Virus record (IMG/VR): IMGVR_UViG_3300017714_000186
Coordinates: 1 to 23,134 of that record
Strand: one strand, 5' to 3'
DNA from: a virus
DNA: 23,134 nucleotides
A model generated the notes under the pieces. It was not told where the DNA came from. It worked only from the letters and a program-made list of their open reading frames with translations, and searched no databases. Below are positions 7,901 to 16,700 of this stretch, piece by piece. The position numbers were made by a program, and so were the translations under genes. Position 1 is the first letter of the stretch, and each line of letters begins with the position of its first letter.

Positions 7901-8533
7901 CCAGGTGGATTAGCTAATTCAAAAACAGTTAGAGGAATAATAGGAGTAGGTGCTGGAAAAGCTAATGCTATGAAAAGTTTAAGAAATGGTAATTTTTTAT
8001 CAAATGCAGAGGATATTACTAGTGCTTTTAATGCTGTAATGGATGATGGAGAAGTTCTTAGGGCATACAAAAATTTAAGAAGTTATGTTAATGTTCACGG
8101 TCCTGCACATAAACAGACTGGAAATATTGGTGGTGGGGGTGGAGCTGGTTTTCAAGCTCTACATGATAAAAAAGGAATAGGTTCTCCTGCTTTTAAAGGT
8201 GCAGTTAGAAACTTATCAGACCAAATATTTTCAAGTGACGATAAATATCTTATGCTACATTTTATTTTGATATTTGAAAACAATGACAATGTTATAAAAG
8301 AAATTCATGACATATTTGACCCAAACTCAAGTTATGGAATGACAACTAGTGGACAAAGCACTGTAAGAGAAGGTAAATCTGTTGGAGATAGATATTTAAC
8401 TGTAGGAAGAAATAGACAAATAAATATAGCTCATATTAATAGGATGAGAGCTGAACTTAAAAATACAAGTAGCAGTCTTTTTGGTAAGGAAATGCATATG
8501 ATAGATATAATTAAAGATATGTTTTTCTTATAA
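4922..8533 (+). CDS. 1203-residue protein in the HK97 gp10 position
   Basis: A very large, basic, mostly hydrophilic protein of unknown function. By gene order it occupies the place of the HK97 gp10-like tail completion protein, normally only about 120-200 residues. A short stretch around residues 475-530 (VYGIEF, then IEYGG at 487-491, an Arg-rich region and ARTMFVHKAAQKAA) resembles the C-terminal strand/helix of that family, so a gp10-like core with large insertions is possible. Residues 780-850 are helical and charged (coiled-coil-like). A GGGGGAG hinge lies at 1070-1076, and the last 120 residues look like a separate folded domain ending in hydrophobic DIIKDMFFL. No catalytic motif was recognised. 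It could also be an ejected internal virion protein. The reading frame is intact and the composition matches its neighbours. Confidence 0.6.
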   Translation: MANSSTKKVASQFGETRVTTKTMSVSEGRKDIIISSKTEATAFKTLRYYNWSKSFGMKTDFFNKLSDGTYSTLQTLNNISAFVTSDSLVRSIAARYGWVVAGRAFGKVQGKLLPQGGGPFGRFMRVKGGQFSRKVLGDFMNYFTTTEMKFENITKTQREILKQLQTAGSIGPTWAGMALAEAITGAPDPFATQANKVMKHGRMDTQDKAAGFSDGEKNKTDSYLSKRTDVLQRMSQSGLNAPEMTYLIKAMEEGGDPDDIMAKYQSLNEDIFSSLNKHNKFSKDSSKLVQGRSEVYISTGKEIKGVQETEKSFYMTDSGTGSHSAFDEDITMMQQNRVNEVLSKALGIDLYDGPMQVFESFFGGSSTQMGPDSLKYGKTTKTTRMEQLYDQKGKRGEKIEVVTGGTLKDKTGEYSDIDSQMDSNNYRTVRSSSNIKENNYIASRPQIIKGLSMMDAKNMHKKNPKGGFLVYGIEFQSHKSLRDVQQIEYGGPATDIGRSLKNRSDRYIYARTMFVHKAAQKAANKLGIEADLKFSKRRGDVIGTLAQRRTKAISNFQKDKNQNNAKNGGFTLMVDNRVREVMKQDVIRARGAKLRDGNKVSFSDMKVSDAPIQAGKYDRFVKGQNTIQVRDADGNIITRKLDAKDYPPEFKNAFDRLEEDLKKNLKPISGDMPLSDEYYISRAYTKDAARRRQTQFLSDDLGTNEYGNRRQLDPTQLRRQNFRVKGGVWSADDILDQALEESAKELFPQYMRALSIGQKEMETRLAIEANAKMAALEKEKLKGEDLRRRKIEIADEMDAMYESGYAVVQNRAYNQVLGNLGPNHPVVREKLESINNQIENVIRGSGNRSASLMPFAPVVMRSKYIKYYNALMAENKGLADEIFSEITSNGKIQLRAIENQIGFKMELFGTSASGKPMYRRVAHEPTIIEPTSREDILNPKPKFEGVGDLRNIEISGNAGLNEVSGVGGNVNKGKSNLFGNPTEQDAIKALGGAPGGLANSKTVRGIIGVGAGKANAMKSLRNGNFLSNAEDITSAFNAVMDDGEVLRAYKNLRSYVNVHGPAHKQTGNIGGGGGAGFQALHDKKGIGSPAFKGAVRNLSDQIFSSDDKYLMLHFILIFENNDNVIKEIHDIFDPNSSYGMTTSGQSTVREGKSVGDRYLTVGRNRQINIAHINRMRAELKNTSSSLFGKEMHMIDIIKDMFFL

Positions 8534-8552
8534 GATATATTAGGATATAATC

Positions 8553-9035
8553 ATGCCTAACAATTTAGACCAAACACAAAAAGCACCACCTGACGCTGAA
8601 ATTATATTAAGAAAATGGGCTATGGGACAGTCTGCTATTACAGATATTACTGGTAATAACATAGCAACAAGACTGCCTCGTGAAGCTAACTTACCTTTTT
8701 TAACTCTTTATAGAGCAGGTGGTCAATTAGTAAATCCAATATCAGAAGTACATATTCAAGCAGCTTTAATGCCTATGGATTGTTTTGCTGGCAAGTGGGG
8801 AGGTTCAGCTAACACTGGAACTCCTGATTATGGAAAAGCATATGAGCTTGCAAATGCCGTGATTCAGTCAGCTTTCAACTATAGTAATGGGTATATATCA
8901 TCTGATGATACAACGCCATTAAGAGCGAAGATTTATGGCTTTCAAATCATGCAGATGCCTACCAGAGTAGAAGAAACTGCAACTGGATTAGGTAGGTACT
9001 CAATAGCATTGAGTATGATGTACAGAGCAGTATAG
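8553..9035 (+). CDS. Tail terminator / tail completion protein
   Basis: A 160-residue protein. Its pattern is typical of the gpU/gp17-like tail terminator that caps the tail tube and joins it to the head: an N-terminal helix (EIILRKWAMGQ), then RLP (41-43), LPFLTLYRAGG (47-57), a long strand with DCFAGKWGG, a helix with AYELANAVIQSAF and a final strand pair around GRYSIALSMMYRA. TAGGA at 8541-8545 gives the ribosome site. Its place between the neck genes and the major tail protein is standard. Confidence 0.77.
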   Translation: MPNNLDQTQKAPPDAEIILRKWAMGQSAITDITGNNIATRLPREANLPFLTLYRAGGQLVNPISEVHIQAALMPMDCFAGKWGGSANTGTPDYGKAYELANAVIQSAFNYSNGYISSDDTTPLRAKIYGFQIMQMPTRVEETATGLGRYSIALSMMYRAV

Positions 9036-9043
9036 GAGACCTT

Positions 9044-9358
9044 ATGTTTGGAAAAGACGATAAAGTCAAAGTTAAGATTAATGCCTTGTTCTCACAGAGC
9101 AAAGCTAAAGACGTTGTGACTGGCATTATGTTCAGTCAAAACGAATGGGTAGAGATTGAGTCCAAAGACTGGGATAGACTAAAGGAAAAAAATTGGACCC
9201 TTGACGGGAAAAATTATCCTTTATTAATTATCGCAGACGAGGAAGTCGCTGAAGATGAAGACAATGAAGCTTCAGATGACTTTGTGGATGAATCAGACAT
9301 TGAAGACTTTGCCAGCAATGGCAGTGTCTTGCAAGATACTGAAGTAGAAGAAGAATAA
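9044..9358 (+). CDS. Small acidic protein between tail terminator and tube protein
   Basis: A 104-residue protein that I do not recognise. Residues 1-64 look like a small beta domain (VKVKINALF, VVTGIMF, EWVEIES, YPLLIIA). Residues 65-104 are almost entirely acidic and probably disordered (about half Asp or Glu). A clean AGGAG (9034-9038) overlaps the stop of the preceding gene. Its position suggests a tail-assembly accessory role; the acidic tail might shield a tube or terminator surface before assembly. That is inference only. Confidence 0.7.
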   Translation: MFGKDDKVKVKINALFSQSKAKDVVTGIMFSQNEWVEIESKDWDRLKEKNWTLDGKNYPLLIIADEEVAEDEDNEASDDFVDESDIEDFASNGSVLQDTEVEEE

Positions 9359-9372
9359 CTAGGAGATAAATT

Positions 9373-10017
9373 ATGCCAAGTACAAATGGTACAATATCTG
9401 AAGTTATTGTCGGAACTGGTGTACTTTATGTTGCACAAATTGCTAATGATGGTAATGCATCTGGCGATTATGTAGCATTTCCAGCTGATAACGGCTCTGG
9501 AGCATGGGCAGCCATGGCTTCAGGCTGGGTAGACGTTGGGTATTCTGAAGACGGTTGGACTCTTGAAATGGATAAAACATTTGAAGATATCATGGTCGCT
9601 GAAGAAATTGACCCAATTGGTACATTTAAGACAGCACAAGAAGTTAGACTAACAGGTGAGCTTGCTCAAGCTGGTATGACTAACTTACAGATTGCATTAG
9701 GTGGCGGTACTTTCACATCAAGTGATACTGTTAATTATGCATCTGATTATGCGTCTTTAATACCACCATCAACTGACGACTTTGATGAGAAATCATTATT
9801 GTTAAAAGTTGACGGACCAGCAGGTGCAGATAGACATGTAGAGATTCCACGTGCAATTAACGTGGGAGCTTTCTCTATGGCTCATCAAAAAGCACCTCAA
9901 AAAGTTGTTATCGCAACTGAGTTTAAAGTACTCTTACCAAAAGCTGTATCACAACATACTGACTTGTTCAGAATTGTTGATAATAAGAACGATACAGACG
10001 TATTCGATATTAACTAA
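9373..10017 (+). CDS. Major tail (tube) protein
   Basis: A 214-residue tail tube subunit. Diagnostic features are the short N-terminal strand (VIVGTGVLYVAQ, 11-22), SGWVDVGYSEDGWTLEMD near 50-67, the DIMVAEEIDPIG block near 72-83, and the following VRLTGELAQAGMTNLQIALG (91-110), which matches the phi13/lambda V-type tube proteins. It carries no C-terminal Ig-like domain, unlike some relatives. The ribosome site AGGAGATAAATT is a near copy of the capsid one, as expected for another abundant product. The tail chaperone genes follow directly. Confidence 0.87.
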   Translation: MPSTNGTISEVIVGTGVLYVAQIANDGNASGDYVAFPADNGSGAWAAMASGWVDVGYSEDGWTLEMDKTFEDIMVAEEIDPIGTFKTAQEVRLTGELAQAGMTNLQIALGGGTFTSSDTVNYASDYASLIPPSTDDFDEKSLLLKVDGPAGADRHVEIPRAINVGAFSMAHQKAPQKVVIATEFKVLLPKAVSQHTDLFRIVDNKNDTDVFDIN

Positions 10018-10043
10018 TATATTAAAAAATAATGATAATGATT

Positions 10044-10049
10044 GGAGGT
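10044..10049 (+). promoter_or_regulatory. Ribosome binding site deciding the chaperone G start
   Basis: GGAGGT lies four bases before the GTG at 10054. A longer reading from TTG at 10042 would begin upstream of this site and has no site of its own, so the GTG is preferred. Confidence 0.75.
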
Positions 10050-10053
10050 CGGC

Positions 10054-10416
10054 GTGGTCGACACAAAAAGATATAAAGACTTTGATGAAGCATCAAAGGA
10101 AGAAGCTAAAGAACCTATTCAGGTTAAATTAAACGGTAATATATATACCTTTCCCCCAGCACTACCAGCTAGAACTGTTTTATCGCAAATGCGATGGATG
10201 GATGAAACTGGTGCAATGCCTACAGCAGCAGTTCCAGAATGGCTATCATCTATTGTAGGTGAAGAAGTTATGGAAGATATTCTTGACGAAGGTGCAACAT
10301 GGGAACAATTAGAAGAGTTACTTCAATTCCTTCTAGCAGAATATCAAATAGTTCAAGAAAACGATGCTGAATTAGAAGTTGAACCAGAAGAGGGTGACGA
10401 AGACAGCCCAAAATAA
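10054..10416 (+). CDS. Tail assembly chaperone, G part
   Basis: A 120-residue chaperone of the lambda gpG type that coats the tape measure protein during tail assembly. It has a short N-terminal strand region (IQVKLNGNIYTFPPA) followed by helices (VLSQMRWMDETG; EEVMEDILDEGATWEQLEELLQFLLAEYQ) and an acidic C-terminus. It lies between tube protein and tape measure gene, the standard position. It is translated from GTG 10054. The last two sense codons before its TAA lie in the slippery heptamer C-CCA-AAA (10407-10413), allowing a -1 shift that makes a 230-residue G-T fusion. Confidence 0.83.
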   Translation: MVDTKRYKDFDEASKEEAKEPIQVKLNGNIYTFPPALPARTVLSQMRWMDETGAMPTAAVPEWLSSIVGEEVMEDILDEGATWEQLEELLQFLLAEYQIVQENDAELEVEPEEGDEDSPK

Positions 10417-10452
10417 CTTTCGAGTCCATGGAGATAGTTTATCGATGGGCTC
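10407..10452 (+). promoter_or_regulatory. Programmed -1 ribosomal frameshift signal for the G-T fusion
   Basis: The slippery heptamer C CCA AAA (10407-10413, phased to the G frame) stands directly before the G stop TAA. Eight bases later begins an 8-bp stem: GAGTCCAT (10422-10429) with ATGGGCTC (10445-10452), one T-G wobble and a 15-base loop. After slipping, the -1 frame reads without a stop into the T part to 10745. Frame, heptamer, spacing and stem all match the frameshift known to be conserved in long-tailed phages. Confidence 0.87.
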
Positions 10453-10745
10453 AGGTTGAAGCAGACTTTCAAAGACACTATCTTGTAGAAGACCCAGGTA
10501 TACTGACATGGAGAAGGTTCATGTTACTACTTGTTAATTTACCTGTAGACTCTTCATCATTTTACGCACCATTTTTAAATGCTGCACAAGAAGGCACTAC
10601 ATATAAATCAGAGTCAGGTCTGGAACCACCTAAAGGTTGGTACAAATCGGAACTTGATAGAATCAAAGGACGTAAAAGACCTAGACAACAAGTATCATTG
10701 GACCAGTTCGTAAAGGAGAGTAAAGGACAAGGTAAGACTAGATAA
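10428..10745 (+). CDS. Tail assembly chaperone, T part (made by -1 frameshift)
   Basis: This is the T domain of the tail chaperone, which in lambda-type systems recruits tube subunits to the tape measure/G complex. The open frame enters at 10413 by frameshifting. The internal ATG at 10428 has no ribosome site, so independent expression is unlikely; I give the ATG only as the conservative left edge. The sequence is rich in aromatic and Trp residues (YRWAQVEADFQRHYLVEDPG, LTWRRFMLLLVNLP) and ends in a basic tail (KGRKRPRQQ, then KESKGQGKTR). Its stop lies three bases before the tape measure ATG. Confidence 0.8.
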   Translation: MEIVYRWAQVEADFQRHYLVEDPGILTWRRFMLLLVNLPVDSSSFYAPFLNAAQEGTTYKSESGLEPPKGWYKSELDRIKGRKRPRQQVSLDQFVKESKGQGKTR

Positions 10746-10748
10746 GAT

Positions 10749-13700
10749 ATGGTTAAAGACGCATCGATAAAGGTGATGCTTGAGTTCCAAGCGAACAACT
10801 CATCACTATCAAAAGCAACTAAAGGCATAGCTAACGAGCTTAGTACTCTTCAGCGTAAGACAGCAACCGTAGCATCTTCTATGACTTCTTTCGTGCCAGC
10901 ATTCGCTGCAGTTGGTGCAGCAGCATTTTCAGCTTTTTCATTTGCAGGTAGAGCAGCAGTACAATTTCAGGACTCATTCGCAGGTGTTAGAAAAACATTA
11001 AACTTTTCAGGTACTGCAGCAAAAAATCAAGAAGCAAATTTTAAAGCTTTATCAGCTTCTTTAGTTGATATCTCAAGAACAACACCTATGGCTGCAAATG
11101 AACTTGCGAGAATAGGCGAAATTGGTGGTCAGTTAGGTATATCAGCTGGTTCAATAACAAAATTTACTAAAACCATATCACAACTAACGGTAGCAACAAC
11201 TATGTCAGCAGAAGAAGCTTCTTTTGCTTTGTCAAGACTTGCAGCTATTACTAGACTACCTGAAAGAAATTTAGGTAACTTAGCTTCTGTACTTGTTAGA
11301 TTAGGTAACGAGTTTGCAGCTACTGAAGGTGAAATAGTAAATACTGCAATGAAGATTGCTTCAGCTTTAGAACTACTTGAATCACCTACTTCAAATGCAG
11401 CAGCAGACTCATTAGCTTTAGCAGCAGCATTAAAACAAGTTGGTCAGCAAACACAAGCTGGTTCTACTGCAGTTGCTAGGTCATTAGACATTATGGCTAC
11501 TGCTGTACTACAAGGTGGTAGAGAACTTTCATTATTTGCAAAAGTAGCAGGTATGACATCAGATACTTTTAGAAACCTTGCAGAAGCATCACCAGCACAA
11601 GCTTTTGTCGCATTTTTAGATGGTTTACAAGCAGTAGGTAATGCTGGTGCAGACACAGTACAGTTACTAGAAGAAGTAGGATTAGGTCAGCAAAGAACAT
11701 TAAGAGCTTTACGTTCTATGGCTTTAGCTTCAGATGATGTTAAAGCTGCTTTAAGTTCTGCTAATGAAGAGTTTGCATTAAATAATGCTTTACAGACTGA
11801 AGCAGAAAAAAGATATGAAACTGTTGTTTCACAAATGGGTATATTGAGAAATAATGTTACTGCTTTAGGTATAGAAACTGGTAATACATTACTAGGTCCT
11901 CTTAATGAAGTTGTTGATGCTTTCACAACTATAGCAGGTGGAACAACATCTCAAGATTTGCAAAACATAGCTAAAAGATTTGTAGGCATAGCATTTGCTA
12001 TGAATAGTGTAATGGTTATGAGAAAAAAAATGACTCAGTTAAACCAAGTTGCACAAGCTGGTGGTTTATCAGGAACTGGTATTGATGGGAAAATAAATTT
12101 AATAGGAGATGTATTTCCTACGGACCCATTAAAAGGAGAACTAGCACATAGAAGAAGAGCTAAAAAAATTCAAGGTCAAGGAGGTGGATTAAATCAAAGA
12201 TTTAATAAACAAGATTTTCTTGCTCAACAAGCAGCAATGGGAAGACCAACTAGGGGTTTTGATAACATTTTGCAAAATGCACAAATTCAAGGTATTGATA
12301 TGTTTGATGCTGAAGCCAACCAAGCTTTAATGGATAAGATTGGTGGGTTTACAGATACTGCACCAGAAGATGTTAGATTTTTAGGTGCAGACGGTAGTGA
12401 AAAATCACTCAGTGGTGGTGAACAGGATAGATTAGCAAATATGCAGGCTTTAAACCAAGAAGGAATAAAGCATTCTCAACAGCTAATTGATATAGAAAAT
12501 ATTGAATCCAATATAGCCGATTTAAAACAAAAAGCACTCAAGCTATCTGAACAAGCTCATGTTCTAACAAAAGATGAAGCTCAAACTAAGATGAAAGACC
12601 CAGATAAAATAAAACAAACAGTTGATGACTTAAATAGTGTTCTTGGAGATACTAAAAAAGTAGATTTTGACGACGATATTGAGGGATTTGAAAAATTACA
12701 AAAACAAGCTGTAGATTACAATATTGCATTGCAAAACCTTGATATGGCTCAAGAAAATTTAATTGACGCTGAAAAACAATTAAGCGATGCAAAAACAATA
12801 GGAAGTGGTGACTATACCAAACAAGCAAAGGCTGTACAGACTGCTCAAAATGAAGTTACCATGTTTACAGAAGCAGTAGAAGATAGTGGCAAAGAGATAA
12901 AAAAATCAGTTAAAAATTTAGATAGTAACAGTACTGCAGTAGATGCTTTAGGAAAAGATTTAGTCAATGTAGTCGAAGATTATGATAAGGTTGGAAATGC
13001 ATCAAGTAAAGTTACAAAACAACAAAAAGCTGACGCTGAAGTAGCACAAGCTTCTCTTAGCGAAACAAATGCAAAAATTAATGAACAAGAAAAAGAATTA
13101 AAACAACTTCAAGCAACTCAAGCACAAGGCGGTTTTATAACACAAAGTGTCGGTGCAGCTTCTGGTATTGCAGGAGTTGACCCTGCAAGAGATAATAATG
13201 CCTTTAGAAGTGTAGGACAAAGTATGAAATTGCTTTCTGGAAATATGACTGTATTTGGTAATGAGACTAAAAAAACAGCAGGCGTATTCAAATCTTTCTT
13301 AAGAATGTTAGGTATGACTAGAAAACAACTTTTAGCTAATAGTAGTGCTATTGTTTCATCTACTCAAGTTACAACAGGTATGAAAGTAGCAACTCAAGGT
13401 TTAACAAATGCCATGATTGGTCTAAAAGCAGCAACTATATCCTTATTGGCTTCGCTTGGAGCAATGGTTGCATTTGGTGCAATTTTTGGATACATAATGA
13501 AGCTATGGGAAAACTCTAAAAAAACTGCTGCAGCTATAAGAGAAATTGGTGATGAGATTAAAAGTGTTATAGACCTACAAGATGAATTAGTATTTAGCGA
13601 TTTACAAAAAGGATTGATAGAAGATGCTTTAGAAAATGAAATGAAAAAGAGAAGTCCAGACCAAACATTAATTAAAACATTCCAACAACAACTATCAGAC

Positions 13701-16700
13701 ATGGATGACGGTATAAATCAGGCTAAATTTAATATAGAACAAAACATGGCTGAAATTGGAAAGTCTATGATGCTTGAAACAACTGAAGATGGTGTAAATG
13801 TAGAAGCCAGATTAGAAGGAATAAATAGAGCCTTAGGTAATACTTTTGATTTAGAAGAATTTTTTGTTGAGGTAGGAAAACAGATAACTGATTTTGAAAA
13901 TGGAACTACTAATACATTATTAAGAACATTACAAAATTTAGAAGAAACCCAAGAAGAAATAGATACTTTAAGAGATGGTGGATTTACAGCTAAAACTAGC
14001 CCTAGATTAAAAGAATTAGAAGAAGAGATTGCAGTATTTGATGTGCTTAGAGATATACAAAGACAAACAGGAAGTGAATTCGAAGATTTCTTAAAAGGTA
14101 CTGGAGATGTATTTGGTATGAACTTTCAAGATACTTTCTCAGGTTCAATACTAGGTGGTGAAGGTGCTTTATCTGACAATGTATCTGGTAGTTTAGCTGA
14201 AAGATTTGGATTAAGTTTTAAAGAATTGGAAGATGGAAGTGTTGGGGTATTTCAAGCAATAGAAGAAGGCTACACAGATATGTATGGAAATATTGCAAGT
14301 GTAGCACAGGAACCAATAGCTGTACTAGCGGCTGATACTTTTGTAGATGAAGATAACAATCCAGTAGATATGGATAAAGTATTAAATGACTTATCTGCAT
14401 ACATAATTCTTGCAGAAACTCTAAGGTCTCAAGCAACTGGTAAAAAAGCTGGAAGCTTAGCTTCATCAAATTCTACTTTTATAAAAATGCAAAATGAAGG
14501 CTTAATTAAACAAATGCAATTCCTAAAAGCTAATGGTGTAATTATGCAAGATGTTGACCCATTTAAAGATAGACAAAGAGCTATTCAAATGGTGGCTAAT
14601 GCTACTAGAGTTTATCAAAAGCAACAAATAGATAAAGCTCAACAAGCAGCAGATACATTAGGAATACTTGAGTTTCAAATGAGTAAATTTGAAAAAGCTC
14701 TTAATGAAAGTCTTCAAAGGTCAGCGGGTAACTTAGCAAGTATATTTACAGAAATACCTTTAACAGTTAGAAAAGGTGTTGATGAAATGTTAAACGAAAT
14801 GATTATAAAAGAAGCTAGACTTAAAAACTTTCAAAATGATATAAAAAGACTTTCAAGCATTGCTCCAATGCTAGCTAAAAACTTAGCTGACCAGGGATTA
14901 GCTGCTAGACAAATGTTAAGTGATTTATTATCAGACCCAGTTGCAGCATTCTCAATGGAAGCCTCAATGAATAGAATTGCACCTTTCAAAGCTGAACAAT
15001 TAGGTTTAAGTGAAGAAGAAATTGAAAGAATGCAAGATGCTGGTCTTAGATTAGGTGACTCAGCTTCTGAAGGTATTATTGTAGGAATACAAAATAGACA
15101 AGCAGAACTAGAACGAGTTTTAATTAGTTCTGTACAAGGAGCAATTGACGCAACTAAATATTCAATTAAAAGCTTTAGCCCATCCAGATTAACTGCGGAA
15201 ATTCTTGGTGAACCTATTAGTCAAGGTATTGCATTAGGTATTGAAAATGAAGAAGGTAAAATTAAAGATACCATGATTAGGGTTGTAGAGAGTGCAATTG
15301 AAGAAACACAATTACTTCTAATGGAAACAAGTGAGGGAATATCTGAACTCTCAAGAGCATTAACAACTATGTTTGCAGTTACAGCTGGAAAGAGAGCATT
15401 GACTGCTGCTAATTATGGAGTGCAGAAATCCGAACAAGCTTTAATGGCAACTAGAAGAAAGAATGCAACCCTACAAGAAAGAATATCTAAAAATCAAATA
15501 GCTCTTCAAAAAGCAGAACTTGAAGGTAGAAAAAATAATATAACTATGACTGAAGAATTAAATATTCTTCAACAAAAAATTTCTATAGACGATATGAAAA
15601 GAGAAATGAGCGGCAAAAAATCTGCATCTGAAAGAAAAGCTATTGCAGATTCCGAAAAAGAATTAGAAGAATTAAGACTTGCTGCTGAAGCAGGTATTGT
15701 AGATTCATTAGATGTTGAAGTTGCGGAAGAAAAACTTGCAGAACTTAAAGGTACCAATAAATCCATTGAAGAACAACGTGTTGCAATATTGCAACTTGCA
15801 GAAGCCGAGAAAAAATTACAGGAAACAGAAAAAGAAGCTAGAGAGGTTGACGAACAACTTATTAGTTTAAGAGAAGAAAATATTAAGTTACTTGATGAAG
15901 CTGCTAATGAATCATTTGAATTACAAACTGCATATGATAATTTAGAGGCTTCAACTGAAGGAGTATTTACTGCTGAAATGAAGTATGCAGAAGCTAGAGA
16001 TAAATTTGATAAATTTGTTAAAGCATCACCTGAATTGTTCGATGCATTAATTTCAGGGTATGGTGGTGTAGGAAGCACTATCGATGCTATAAAAAATAAA
16101 ACTTTAAATTTAGTAAATAGTACTGAAACTGGTGCTGATAGAGCAGTTCTTGCATTACAAAAAATAGTTACTGAGGCTAATAAAACTGCTGCACATTTAA
16201 CATCATTAGATTTATTAGCAGATACACGTTTTGAAAGTGCATCACATGACGAAATGAAAACAAGAAACACGGTAGGTACTGCAAAAGAATTTTTAGAAAT
16301 ATTTAGAGGAACTCCTTTAGAAGGAGTTATAAACGATTTTAAAGATATGTCAGCTACAGGTGCTGGTAGAACATCAGCTATGGATAGGTCAGTATTTAAA
16401 GATATAGATGACTTTATGGCGTCAGAACAAGCACTAGAAGATGCAAGAAGTGGTAAGGATATAACTTTTAGTGATTTTGCAAGAGCCCTTCAATCATATT
16501 TAGGTGTTGCAACAAATGTTGACACAGCAGGTAACATAAACTTTGCTAATGAGCAATTAGAAGGACTAGGAATTGCTGATACAGCTACAGTTGCTCAGGC
16601 TAAAGGAGAAGTAAATGACCAAAGCTTTGGAACAGCTGTATTAGGAGCTAGTGGTGATTACTTGACTAGTGAAATGGGTGACTTATCAAGATTGGCACCT

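Noticed and set aside
10042-10053. TTG start at 10042 for chaperone G
   Set aside because: The GGAGGT ribosome site lies inside this extension and points to GTG 10054.
9851-10132. + strand ORF overlapping the end of the tube gene and the start of the chaperone gene
   Set aside because: It overlaps two confident genes in another frame, has no ribosome site, and has a low-complexity Leu/Ile/Lys translation.
15569-16270. Long antisense ORF (233 codons) opposite the tape measure gene
   Set aside because: It mirrors the second coiled-coil region; Ser/Ala-rich translation without a ribosome site, in a window where every real gene is on the + strand. Other antisense ORFs (for example 7687-8070 and 1184-1432) are the same kind of shadow.
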